Part shown: positions 1 through 5,884 of the stretch, piece after piece
Layout: each line of letters opens with the position of its first letter
How positions within the stretch are numbered: position 1 is the stretch's first letter
DNA from: UMGS1668 sp035447605
GTDB taxonomy: Bacteria > Bacillota > Clostridia > Oscillospirales > Ruminococcaceae
DNA: 6,811 bases
Direction of reading: 5' to 3'
Assembly: GCA_035447605.1 (NCBI GenBank)
Contig: DAOTHJ010000037.1
Location: 1-6,811 of the forward strand
Translations under genes and position numbers: made by a program
Notes under the pieces: model-generated
What the model saw: only the letters and a program-made list of their open reading frames with translations
Databases searched by the model: none
Told to the model about the DNA's origin: nothing

Positions 1-218
1 CCCGCGTTTGCCGCTTCAAAGGCGTCGATGACGGCCTGCCAGTACTCCTCATCACCGCCGCGGTCATAAATGATAACGTCGAGCGACTGCGTCTTTACCG
101 GTTTTTCTTCCGCCTCCGAAGAGGAATCCTCCTCCCCGGTTGTCCCCTCCGCGGAGCATCCGGAAAAAAGCGCAAGAACCATCAGCAAAGAAAGAAAAAT
201 CGAGATCGTTTTTCTCAT
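1..218 (-). CDS. Lipoprotein, probable ABC transporter substrate-binding protein (N-terminus only)
   Basis: This is the first 72 codons of a gene that runs out of the left edge of the window. The protein opens with a type II signal peptide: MRK, a hydrophobic stretch (about residues 5-18), then the lipobox FSGC with the acylated Cys at residue 21. A low-complexity Ser/Glu linker (about 22-40) follows, as in many Gram-positive surface lipoproteins. The next segment (SLDVIIYDRGG, then EEYWQAVIDAFEAANAG) matches the start of the mature domain of extracellular solute-binding proteins: a first beta strand, then a helix of the type W..VIDAFEAAN. It should sit on the outer face of the membrane and deliver a solute to an ABC permease encoded beyond the window. 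The ATG at 218-216 has a GGAGG site 5 nt upstream. It is transcribed away from the plus-strand operon and is a different protein from the binding protein at the right edge. The ligand cannot be named; the helix resembles sugar-type (COG1653) binding proteins, which is only a weak indication. Confidence 0.82.
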   Translation of the reverse strand, partial: MRKTISIFLSLLMVLALFSGCSAEGTTGEEDSSSEAEEKPVKTQSLDVIIYDRGGDEEYWQAVIDAFEAANA

Positions 219-239
219 AGAGCCCTCCAAGGTTGAAAA

Positions 240-252
240 ATTACATTGTAAT
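240..252. promoter_or_regulatory. 13-bp palindrome, possible operator
   Basis: ATTACA and TGTAAT are perfect 6-bp inverted arms around a single central base. The palindrome overlaps the first bases of the leftward -10 element and covers the expected transcription start region, where a repressor could block initiation. In such AT-rich DNA a chance palindrome of this size is possible, and no regulator gene is visible nearby. Confidence 0.3.
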
Positions 253-279
253 ATTAGCATAAAATATAGGATTCGTAAA
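251..279 (-). promoter_or_regulatory. Putative sigma-A promoter for the leftward lipoprotein gene
   Basis: Read on the minus strand, TTTACG (279-274) and TAATAT (256-251) are separated by exactly 17 nt. The -10 is preceded by TGC, giving an extended -10 of the TGn type. The lipoprotein start codon at 218 lies about 33 nt downstream of the -10. The -35 is only a partial match to TTGACA, so the call rests on the spacing and the extended -10. Confidence 0.5.
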
Positions 280-313
280 ACATTATTTCCGAATAGAGGG
301 AAGATTATTTTTA

Positions 314-342
314 TTGTGGAATTTTATGAAACCTTGTATAAT
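314..342 (+). promoter_or_regulatory. Putative sigma-A promoter for the rightward membrane-protein operon
   Basis: A perfect TATAAT (337-342) lies 17 nt downstream of TTGTGG (314-319), which keeps the most conserved TTG of the -35. Transcription would start near 349, leaving a leader of about 24 nt that ends in the ribosome binding site of the first gene at 373. No other candidate of comparable quality was found between 219 and 372. Confidence 0.62.
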
Positions 343-372
343 AAAAATAACCAACATTAAGGCGGTGAAGGC

Positions 373-825
373 TTGGAGATATATTTCCATCTTCTTCTGA
401 TTTCGATGCTCCCTTTGATTGAGCTGCGCGGCGCGATGATTTACGCCGCCATGAGCAGGGCGGAATTTCTGCCGAGCCTCGCGATCAGCGTTCTCGGAAA
501 CCTGCTGCCCGTCCCGTTTCTGATCCGGTTTTCCAAACAGGTTCTGACCTACCTTTCGGGCAGCAAAAGATTCGGCGGCTTCGCCGAGAAGATCATCAAC
601 CACGGGAACCGGAAAGCGGAAAAAGTGCGGAATCTTGAGATGCTCGGCCTGTTTCTGTTTGTGGCTCTGCCAGTTCCCGGCACAGGCGCGTGGACCGCTT
701 CGCTGATCGCCGCCCTGCTCCAGCTCCGGATTGTCAAATCGTTTTTTGTGATCGCCGCCGGAGTGGTCACCTGCGGAATTATTATGGGAATTCTCTCTTT
801 CGGCCTGACCGGGCTTATCAAATAA
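373..825 (+). CDS. Small multi-drug export family membrane protein (COG2426/PF06695)
   Basis: A 150-residue, very hydrophobic protein of the family called 'putative small multi-drug export protein'. The name is historical and no substrate is established. Conserved features are visible in order: an N-terminal membrane helix ending in the ELRGA motif (17-21), a second helix with N43 and PVPF (46-49), a basic cytoplasmic loop (about 64-86, many Lys/Arg), then a helix leading to PVPGTGAW (100-107), and a C-terminal hydrophobic region (about 122-147) that is one or two helices. The length is normal for the family. The start is TTG at 373: an in-frame TAA lies just upstream at 358-360, and a purine-rich AAGGCGGTGA site (359-368) sits right before it. 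The ELRGA and PVPGTGAW pair resembles re-entrant-loop motifs of DedA/VTT-type transporters, which is inference. It is followed after 15 nt by another membrane protein gene, probably in the same transcript. Confidence 0.85.
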   Translation: MEIYFHLLLISMLPLIELRGAMIYAAMSRAEFLPSLAISVLGNLLPVPFLIRFSKQVLTYLSGSKRFGGFAEKIINHGNRKAEKVRNLEMLGLFLFVALPVPGTGAWTASLIAALLQLRIVKSFFVIAAGVVTCGIIMGILSFGLTGLIK

Positions 826-840
826 AAGAAGGTGCACAGC

Positions 841-1317
841 ATGCTGTTTATTAACGGCGAAAACGAGGAGACCAACCGGAACGAGCTGATGGAATCCGCA
901 GCCGCCGAAAATCCGCAGGAAATTCAAATTGACCTGATGCGGAAACAGCTTCTCTGGATGAAGATCCTCACCGGCATGATGGCCGCGCTGATCCTGTTTC
1001 TTGTAGTCTCTATCACATCCCTCTCCTCCAAAATCATGCAGACGCTGGGGAGCTTCAATTCCGTCCTCTCCGATCTCGAGGTGATCACCAGCGATCTGCG
1101 GGATACGCTCGAGAGCACGGATTTGACCGGCATGATCAACAACGCAAACGGCATGATCGAGGATGTCGGCGACAACCTTACAAAATCCATCGAGGGGATT
1201 CAGGAGGCGCTCAAGAAGATCAACTCCATCGACTTCAAATCCCTGAATACCGCCATCACCGACTTACAGAAGGTGGTCTCCCCGCTCGCAAAACTCTTCA
1301 GCGGCAAGAGTACCTGA
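841..1317 (+). CDS. Single-pass membrane protein with long helical extracytoplasmic region, function unknown
   Basis: A 158-residue protein that I do not recognise as a named family. It has an acidic, hydrophilic N-terminus (1-36), one transmembrane helix (about 41-60) and a C-terminal region (about 62-152) spaced like helices or coiled coil: repeated L/I/V with D/E/N/S, for example around LSDLEVITSDLRDTL and around IEGIQEALKKI. The layout recalls DUF948-like and chemoreceptor-neck-like proteins, but no defining motif is present. The ATG at 841 is preferred over an in-frame GTG at 832 because AGAAGG (827-832) lies 8 nt upstream of the ATG, whereas the GTG overlaps that site. It starts 15 nt after the small multi-drug export gene, so co-transcription is likely and a joint role in the membrane is possible. 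With no positive residues before the helix except near 34-41, an N-in orientation is plausible but not certain. Confidence 0.8.
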   Translation: MLFINGENEETNRNELMESAAAENPQEIQIDLMRKQLLWMKILTGMMAALILFLVVSITSLSSKIMQTLGSFNSVLSDLEVITSDLRDTLESTDLTGMINNANGMIEDVGDNLTKSIEGIQEALKKINSIDFKSLNTAITDLQKVVSPLAKLFSGKST

Positions 1318-1365
1318 CGGAAAACGCCGAACATCCCTCAAGAGAATTCTCTTCCCATTTTCCGT
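1317..1365 (+). repeat. Nested inverted repeats in the 3' untranslated region
   Basis: ACGGAAAA (1317-1324, beginning on the last base of the stop codon) is the exact reverse complement of TTTTCCGT (1358-1365). Inside this outer stem lies a perfect 14-bp palindrome (1340-1353, AAGAG-AATT-CTCTT) that can form a 5-bp hairpin with an AATT loop. There is no T tract directly behind it. It could protect the 3' end of the operon mRNA or simply be part of the termination region that follows 15 nt later. Confidence 0.4.
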
Positions 1366-1375
1366 AAATAATTAT

Positions 1376-1421
1376 AAAAAACAGGGCCCCGAAACATTCC
1401 GGAGCCCTGTTTTTTATTTTT
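1376..1421. terminator. Strong bidirectional Rho-independent terminator
   Basis: ACAGGGC (1381-1387) pairs with GCCCTGT (1404-1410). After one C/A mismatch, CCG (1389-1391) pairs with CGG (1400-1402), leaving an 8-nt loop. Five A residues precede the stem (1376-1380), and a T-rich run follows it (1410-1421, broken by one A). The element therefore works on both strands: it ends the rightward operon about 65 nt after its last stop codon and serves as the first clear terminator for the leftward transport/GDPD cluster, whose last gene stops at 1571. Confidence 0.88.
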
Positions 1422-1570
1422 GGGCTATTTCCGTGTAAAACAAGACCCGGCAGAAGATCCGTCTTTTCCTCTCTCATTTGTCCGGCAAAAACGGCCTAAG
1501 GCATCCGGCGGCGGGCATCCCGGTCTTATGCGGACTGCAAAATCCGTCGAACAGCCCTTCCGCCTCTTTT
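1422..1570. other. Intergenic stretch between convergent operons with a second terminator-like hairpin
   Basis: No plausible gene is seen here. From 1507 to 1564 the plus strand can fold: GGCGG (1507-1511) pairs with CCGCC (1560-1564). After a 1x2 internal loop, GGGC (1513-1516) pairs with GCCC (1554-1557). An inner CGGA/TCCG hairpin (1531-1534/1543-1546) lies inside. A T-rich run (1565-1577) follows and reaches into the stop codon of the leftward GDPD gene. On the plus strand this looks like a backup Rho-independent terminator that stops read-through antisense to the GDPD gene. On the minus strand it lacks a T tract. The large interior makes it less typical than the element at 1376-1421. Confidence 0.35.
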
Positions 1571-2296
1571 TTATTTTCCGAGATAATCGTTCAGCACGTC
1601 GATTCGGTTTGTCAGAACTCCGTCGGCGCCCATGCCGAAGATCCGGTCCATGTCTTCCTTGGTATCCACGGTCCACGGATAGACGCGGACGCCGTGCGCA
1701 TGGAAATCGTCGATCAGTTCTTTCGTCATCGCCAGGTGATACGGGATGCTCATCGTGACGCCGCGTTTTTCGCAGTAGACGCCGTAATCGAAGATCCAGT
1801 TGTCGAATGGGAAAACGACCGGAATATCCGGCGCGATCTCCCTGAATTTCATGACGGAGTAGTGGTTCGCCGAATAGATGAGAACCGTTTTCCGACGGTC
1901 GTACCGGTCGATGATCTCCAGAACCTTCTCTTCAAGCCCCGGATACGGCACGAAGCTGTTTTTGAGCTCGATAAAGGTCGGCAGCGGCGTTCCGGCAATC
2001 AGATCGAAATACTCGGCGAGCGTCGGGATCTCCTGACGCGGCAGATCCGGCCGCGTGTAGGAGGCGCTGAAGCGTTTCAGCTCTGACAAGGTATAGTCCT
2101 TTACATATCCTTTGGCGTCCGTGGTGCGGCCAAATTCCTCATCGTGATGGACCACAACCGCTCCGTCGGCCGTAAGCTGAACATCCAGCTCGATGGCATC
2201 CGGATGATAATCAAGGCATTTTTCAAATGAAAGGAGCGTATTTTCCGGATAAAGCCCGGCAAGCCCTCTGTGGGCGATTCTCATTACTTCCCGCAT
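1571..2296 (-). CDS. Glycerophosphodiester phosphodiesterase (GDPD family), second of a tandem pair
   Basis: A 241-residue GDPD-family protein (PF03009, UgpQ type) that should hydrolyse glycerophosphodiesters to sn-glycerol 3-phosphate plus an alcohol, using a divalent metal ion. The family signatures are intact: HRG (H9-G11), PENT (17-20), ELDV with E36 and D38, HHD with H51 as the second catalytic histidine, IELK with E110, and WTVD near the C-terminus. There is no signal peptide or membrane segment, so it should be cytoplasmic. The length matches single-domain bacterial GDPDs. The ATG at 2296 is chosen because GAGGAG (2308-2303) lies 6 nt upstream. This makes the gene overlap the preceding GDPD gene by 13 nt. 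An alternative ATG at 2284 shares one base with that gene's TAA stop (TAATG) but has only a poor binding site. Translational coupling with the upstream GDPD is likely either way. It is the last gene of the leftward cluster. Confidence 0.93.
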   Translation of the reverse strand: MREVMRIAHRGLAGLYPENTLLSFEKCLDYHPDAIELDVQLTADGAVVVHHDEEFGRTTDAKGYVKDYTLSELKRFSASYTRPDLPRQEIPTLAEYFDLIAGTPLPTFIELKNSFVPYPGLEEKVLEIIDRYDRRKTVLIYSANHYSVMKFREIAPDIPVVFPFDNWIFDYGVYCEKRGVTMSIPYHLAMTKELIDDFHAHGVRVYPWTVDTKEDMDRIFGMGADGVLTNRIDVLNDYLGK

Positions 2297-3018
2297 ACTT
2301 CTCTCCTCAAAGCCAAAAACCGGTCGGGATAGTTGGTGATGCCGATCTCGAGCCCAAGGCTCAGGCAGCGGCGCATATCCTCCGGGGAGTTGATGGTCCA
2401 GGCGTTGATCTCAATATGGTTGTTGCGCAGATCCATTACGCTCTCGTGGTTGAGCGAGTTGATAAAAGGATGATAGCACTCCGCGCCGCGGTTTCTGGTA
2501 TATGCGCCGGGATGGACGAGCCAGCTCTCCTCAAGGAAGCCGACCTTGACATCCGGAGCAAGCTCCTTAAAGCGGCAGACGGAAAAATGATTGAACGAGC
2601 TGATGATCACCTTTTGGCGGAGGCCGAACCGATCGATCAGCGCGAGCACCTTGCGCTCGATGTTCGGATACTCATAGACGCCGGTCTTGAGCTCGATGTT
2701 GGTGACGAGGCCGGTATCCTTTACGAGCTCAAAGTACGCTTCCAGCGTCGAAGGATGGACGACGCCGTTCTTTCCGCCCGTGACAAAGCCGGCATCCAGC
2801 GCCTGAAACTGCTCCGCCGTGAGGTCCTTAATCAGGTGATTCTCCCCGCAGGTGCGGATGGTGTTCTCGTCGTGCATGATCACGGCGACGCCGTCGGAAG
2901 TCAGATGGACGTCAAGTTCGATGCCCTCCGCGCCGCACTCGATCGCCTTTTGGAACGCAGGCATCGTGTTCTCCGGATACTCCCCGGAAAAGCCGCGGTG
3001 CGCAAAAATTTTCGTCAT
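2284..3018 (-). CDS. Glycerophosphodiester phosphodiesterase (GDPD family), first of a tandem pair
   Basis: A 244-residue GDPD-family enzyme, a clear paralogue of its downstream neighbour. Visible motifs are AHRG (6-9, catalytic H7), PENT (15-18), IELDV with metal ligands E34 and D36, MHDE with H49, NIELK with E109, SSFNHFSV in the middle and AWTIN towards the end. The expected reaction is cleavage of glycerophosphodiesters to glycerol 3-phosphate and an alcohol. No signal peptide is present, so the site is the cytoplasm, which fits use of an imported substrate. The ATG at 3018 is preferred over longer in-frame extensions because the family begins with a few residues before HRG. Its AAAGGAG site (3036-3030) is 11 nt upstream, a somewhat long spacing. 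It follows the ATPase gene by 76 nt, and this gap contains a promoter and a palindrome. The tandem copies differ in loop sequences, so they may prefer different head groups; that is inference. Confidence 0.94.
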   Translation of the reverse strand: MTKIFAHRGFSGEYPENTMPAFQKAIECGAEGIELDVHLTSDGVAVIMHDENTIRTCGENHLIKDLTAEQFQALDAGFVTGGKNGVVHPSTLEAYFELVKDTGLVTNIELKTGVYEYPNIERKVLALIDRFGLRQKVIISSFNHFSVCRFKELAPDVKVGFLEESWLVHPGAYTRNRGAECYHPFINSLNHESVMDLRNNHIEINAWTINSPEDMRRCLSLGLEIGITNYPDRFLALRREVCGK

Positions 3019-3043
3019 GAATATTCCAACTCCTTTCAAGACA

Positions 3044-3072
3044 ATACCGGAAAGCAAGATGCCTTCCGGTAT
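3044..3072. repeat. Long palindrome at the start of the GDPD leader (operator or 5' stem-loop)
   Basis: ATACCGGAA (3044-3052) is the exact reverse complement of TTCCGGTAT (3064-3072). One A/C mismatch and two more pairs (GC, 3054-3055 with 3061-3062) close a 5-nt loop. On the minus strand it begins only a few bases after the predicted transcription start and ends 7 nt before the GDPD ribosome binding site. No adequate T tract follows it, so a simple terminator is unlikely. It may be a repressor operator at about +4 to +32, or an RNA hairpin that stabilises the 5' end of the GDPD mRNA. For transcripts coming from the ATPase gene it is an intercistronic hairpin. Confidence 0.6.
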
Positions 3073-3082
3073 GCTCCCCGAT

Positions 3083-3111
3083 ATTATACAAAAGTTAAAG
3101 CTCAATGACAA
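3083..3111 (-). promoter_or_regulatory. Near-consensus sigma-A promoter for the two GDPD genes
   Basis: On the minus strand, TTGTCA (3111-3106, five of six consensus bases) and a perfect TATAAT (3088-3083) are separated by exactly 17 nt. The -35 lies in the last codons of the ATPase gene and the -10 lies just beyond its stop codon (3097-3095). Transcription would begin around 3077-3075, giving a leader of roughly 57 nt before the GDPD start at 3018. This is the best promoter match I found in the window. Confidence 0.7.
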
Positions 3112-4102
3112 GAGATTTGTCGACGGAGAGATAGACTTCGTCTCCCTCTTTATACTCCATTTCGCGCTCGAACAGAACGTCGGAATTGATGCGGATGCAG
3201 CCGCACTTCGTCGCAAAACGGATGATATTGCCGTGGGAGATATGCCCGACGATGGCGCCCTTCAGATGATAGCACCCCTCGTCCTCCGGCGGCTGCTTGC
3301 TCATGACGACAATCTCCGGGCGGATGGCGACATCCTTGCAGGAGAGTTTCTCGCAGCAGGCGGCGCCGAAGTCCTCCGCGCTGAAGATGTTGTAGTTGCC
3401 GATAAAGGTGGCGGCAAACTTCGTGGCCGGCTTGGAATAGAGATCGACCGGGCTGCCCGACTGTTCGATCCTGCCGTCGTTGAAGAGGTGGATCGTATCG
3501 GACATGACCATCGCCTCATCCTGGTCGTGCGTGACGAAGATTGTGGTGATGTTGAGCTTCTGCTGAATGCGGCGGATCTCGATCTGAAGGTTGTGGCGGA
3601 GCAGGGCGTCGATGGCGGAAAGCGGCTCATCCAAAAGCAGCACTTTCGGCTCGGTGACGATGGCTCTTGCCAGCGCGACACGCTGCTGCTGGCCGCCGGA
3701 AAGCTGCATCGGGAACTGGTCGATCTTCTCCGAAAGGCCGACGATCTCCAGAATATCCTTCACTTTTTTGTCGGCTTCTTCCTTCGGCACTTTTTTCATC
3801 TTGAGGCCGAAACCAACGTTGTCGGCGACGCTCATATTCGGGAACAGGGAGTACTGCTGGAACACCATGCCGATGCCGCGGTCCCGCGGGTTGACATTCG
3901 TGATATCCTGCCCGTCGAGATAAACTTTGCCGCTCGTGACCTGCTCAAGGCCGGAGAGACAGCGCAGCAGCGTGGACTTTCCGCAGCCGGAAGGCCCAAG
4001 AAGCGTGACCAGCTCGCCCTTTTCAACGCCGAGGCTGATATCCTTCAAAACATGGTTGCTGCCAAAACTTTTATTTAAATTTTCAAATTCAATGTATGAC
4101 AC
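3095..4102 (-). CDS. ABC transporter ATP-binding protein, PotA/FbpC/PhnT class
   Basis: A 335-residue importer ATPase that powers the two permeases encoded just upstream. All catalytic elements are present: Walker A GPSGCGKST (36-44), Q-loop Q82 (in VFQQYSLFP), signature LSGGQQQR (134-141), Walker B LLLDEP with D158 and E159, D-loop SAID (162-165) and switch H192 in VTHDQDEA. The C-terminal part, about 240-335, fits the TOBE-type regulatory domain that gives this class its greater length. It should dimerise on the inner face of the membrane. The start is GTG at 4102, with AGGGGAG (4118-4112) 9 nt upstream and only 5 nt after the permease stop codon, so the genes are co-transcribed. The ATPase domain belongs to the broad polyamine, iron, sulfate, phosphonate and sugar group, so the sequence alone does not fix the substrate. 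It is followed by two GDPD genes, as ugpC is followed by ugpQ in enterobacteria. Confidence 0.95.
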   Translation of the reverse strand: MSYIEFENLNKSFGSNHVLKDISLGVEKGELVTLLGPSGCGKSTLLRCLSGLEQVTSGKVYLDGQDITNVNPRDRGIGMVFQQYSLFPNMSVADNVGFGLKMKKVPKEEADKKVKDILEIVGLSEKIDQFPMQLSGGQQQRVALARAIVTEPKVLLLDEPLSAIDALLRHNLQIEIRRIQQKLNITTIFVTHDQDEAMVMSDTIHLFNDGRIEQSGSPVDLYSKPATKFAATFIGNYNIFSAEDFGAACCEKLSCKDVAIRPEIVVMSKQPPEDEGCYHLKGAIVGHISHGNIIRFATKCGCIRINSDVLFEREMEYKEGDEVYLSVDKSLVIEL

Positions 4103-4107
4103 GACCG

Positions 4108-4917
4108 TTATCTCCCCTCTTTTTGGATCTGTTCGAGTTTATTTTTGCTCTGGAAGTAAAGGACGAGCGCCGTAATCAGGAACGTCATCATCATGATGAC
4201 AACAAAGACGGCGGAGGCCTCGGTACTCGAGTGCTTCATGGTCTGGTACAGGAATACCTGAACGTTGGTCACGGCACTTCCGGAGAGGTTCCGGATGATG
4301 ACGTAGTCGCCGAAGAGGATTCCGACCGCAAGGAGGGAGGAAACGGTGATGCCCGTAATGATATTTGGTACGATAACCCGGAAGAACGCATACAGCTTGC
4401 TGGCGCCGAGCATTTCGGCGGCCTCCAGAAGCATCGGCATGTTGACCGCGTGCATGCTGTTCCGGATGCCCTGATAGATGTAAGGAAGGATGATCACGCA
4501 GTACGTACCGAGCAGCATGATCAGGCGGTTGCTCAGAAAAGTTCCGGTCTTGGCATAGAGGGCCAGAATGGAGACGGAAAGGATAACGCCCTGAATGGTA
4601 TAGGGGATCATGCAGAGAATCTGAACGTATTTCTCAAGGCTTGGGAAATAGATCGTGACCACAAAGAGCGCCAGCAGCACCACCAGAATCGTCACCACGA
4701 TCGGGATAATGCAGATCAGAATTGTCTGGTAGATCGCTTTGAGGAAGGAGGTGTCGCCGAAGATCGTCTCATAATTTCTGAGCGAAAATCCGTACGGAAT
4801 GATGCCGGTCCAGTTGTCAAACACGGAGTAGATGATCGTGGCAACCAGCGGAATCAACAGCCAGATAATGACGCAGGTCATCACAATGTTTGCGGAAACT
4901 TTGTTCATCTTGTTCAT
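4108..4917 (-). CDS. ABC transporter permease, PotC/PhnV-like
   Basis: A 269-residue inner-membrane permease (BPD_transp_1, PF00528) with about six transmembrane helices, near 11-31, 62-88, 98-121, 131-150, 186-205 and 234-255. The cytoplasmic coupling loop carries a good EAA motif: E165-A-A, G171 and VP at 183-184. This loop docks on the ATPase. The length is typical of PotC-type second permeases. An upstream in-frame GTG at 4926 overlaps the stop of the preceding permease (GTGA), but the ATG at 4917 has a strong GAGGTGA site (4929-4923) 5 nt upstream, embedded in the end of the upstream gene, so I place the start there. Translational coupling to the first permease is likely. The ATPase gene follows after 5 nt. 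The substrate is not visible from this protein. Confidence 0.93.
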   Translation of the reverse strand: MNKMNKVSANIVMTCVIIWLLIPLVATIIYSVFDNWTGIIPYGFSLRNYETIFGDTSFLKAIYQTILICIIPIVVTILVVLLALFVVTIYFPSLEKYVQILCMIPYTIQGVILSVSILALYAKTGTFLSNRLIMLLGTYCVIILPYIYQGIRNSMHAVNMPMLLEAAEMLGASKLYAFFRVIVPNIITGITVSSLLAVGILFGDYVIIRNLSGSAVTNVQVFLYQTMKHSSTEASAVFVVIMMMTFLITALVLYFQSKNKLEQIQKEGR

Positions 4918-4922
4918 GCCGC

Positions 4923-5807
4923 TCACCTCACATTCCAGCGCGTGGTCGCCTTGATGACATAGTTGTCAATCAGGATGGCCGCGCACATCAGAAGCATCAT
5001 CACGACGGAAAGCGCCGCGCCAAGATGTGGCTTCGCCGCGATATCACCGGTGAACATGGAGGAAATGTTGACCGGCAAGAGGCTGAAGTTGTTCATCAGC
5101 AGCGCATAGGCCGTCGCGTAGGCGCACAGGGCGTTTGCAAAAAGGACGCTGATCGTTCCGAAGATGCTCGGAATCAGCACCGGAATGCCGACTTTGAACC
5201 AGAACGTGCTGTTCCTGCCGCCAAGCAGAAGGTTTGCCTCCTGCCATTCCCGGCGGATCCCGTTAAAGGCCGGTATCAGCAGCAGCGTGGATAAGGGGAT
5301 CTGAAAATATACATACATCAGGATCAGGCCCTTGCTGGTGTAAAGGTCGAAATTCTGAATAAATTCAATTCCATAAATATTTGCAACCTGACGAATGACG
5401 CCGGACGTGCCCAAAATAATCATATAGGCAAATGCCAGCGGAACGCCTGCAAAGTTTGATGTCATATTGAGCACCGTCATAAAGGCACTGCGGAATCTGC
5501 CCCTCGACGTATGCGCCGCTTTTGCACCCATAAACGCGATGAAAATCCCGAGCGCCGTGGAGATCAGCGTAATTTCGAGACTGTTCAAAATCGCTTTTTT
5601 ATAGCTTAGGGTGCTGAAAATCTTGGTATAATTCTGTAAGGTAAAAAGCACGCTTTTGTCCCCGTCCAGCCCAAAACTGTCGAGGATCAGCATAACCAGT
5701 GGCAAAAGCTCGTAAAGAAACACGACAACGAGAAAAGGAAGCAGCACAAGCAAATAGATCTTTTTGTTCGTCATCTTCTTGACGGCTGCCGGATCGTTAT
5801 TTTTCAC
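4923..5807 (-). CDS. ABC transporter permease, PotB/PhnU-like
   Basis: A 294-residue permease that should form the heterodimeric channel with the next gene's product. About six transmembrane helices are visible, near 18-42, 74-96, 112-134, 158-180, 211-235 and 263-285, in the BPD_transp_1 arrangement. The EAA loop is degenerate but recognisable: EANLLLGG (190-197), then IP at 208-209. That is common in the first permease of PotB-like systems. The GTG start at 5807 has GAGGTGA (5820-5814) 6 nt upstream; an internal ATG at 5774 lacks a comparable site. The binding site and the bases after it form a short inverted repeat (GAGGT-GA-ACCTC), although the 2-nt loop is too tight for a stable hairpin. 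The gene ends inside the ribosome binding site of the second permease, 5 nt before its ATG. It lies 97 nt downstream of the substrate-binding protein gene. Confidence 0.93.
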   Translation of the reverse strand: MKNNDPAAVKKMTNKKIYLLVLLPFLVVVFLYELLPLVMLILDSFGLDGDKSVLFTLQNYTKIFSTLSYKKAILNSLEITLISTALGIFIAFMGAKAAHTSRGRFRSAFMTVLNMTSNFAGVPLAFAYMIILGTSGVIRQVANIYGIEFIQNFDLYTSKGLILMYVYFQIPLSTLLLIPAFNGIRREWQEANLLLGGRNSTFWFKVGIPVLIPSIFGTISVLFANALCAYATAYALLMNNFSLLPVNISSMFTGDIAAKPHLGAALSVVMMLLMCAAILIDNYVIKATTRWNVR

Positions 5808-5828
5808 GGAGGTTCACCTCATTCCAAG

Positions 5829-5861
5829 AAATGGGGCGCACCTTTTGAGCACGCCCCATTT
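5829..5861 (-). other. Intercistronic stem-loop between binding-protein and permease genes
   Basis: AAATGGGGCG (5829-5838) is the exact reverse complement of CGCCCCATTT (5852-5861), giving a 10-bp GC-rich stem with a 13-nt loop. On the minus strand the hairpin is followed by only a broken T stretch and then by the permease ribosome binding site. It is therefore more likely a partial terminator or a 3' stabiliser of the binding-protein mRNA than a full stop. Such hairpins are known to raise binding-protein levels relative to permeases in ABC operons. Confidence 0.65.
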
Positions 5862-5884
5862 TCTATGGTACTTACAGTGGTTTC

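Noticed and set aside
240..260. Pho-box-like TTACAT repeats, considered because the neighbouring cluster may handle phosphate compounds
   Set aside because: The direct repeats with the required spacing are not present; the signal is better described as a simple palindrome.
283..927. Minus-strand open frame covering the small multi-drug export gene
   Set aside because: The plus-strand protein has intact family motifs, its own promoter and a ribosome binding site, so the opposite frame is a shadow.
1507..1564. Possible tRNA-Cys
   Set aside because: The span is too short for a tRNA, the anticodon-like loop has 8 bases, and no D arm or T arm with a GTTCGA-type loop is in the right place.
2066..2079. 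CTGAA-GCGT-TTCAG inverted repeat resembling a catabolite-repression site
   Set aside because: It is two bases shorter than the cre consensus and lies inside the GDPD coding sequence.
2852..4078. Long plus-strand open frame (about 408 codons) opposite the ATPase and first GDPD genes
   Set aside because: It is antisense to genes with complete catalytic motifs, has no family resemblance and no convincing ribosome binding site. It is a by-product of the codon usage of the real genes.
4096..4962. Plus-strand open frame rich in His, Asp, Asn and Gln opposite the second permease
   Set aside because: Its composition is what results from reading membrane-helix codons on the opposite strand, and no protein family is suggested.
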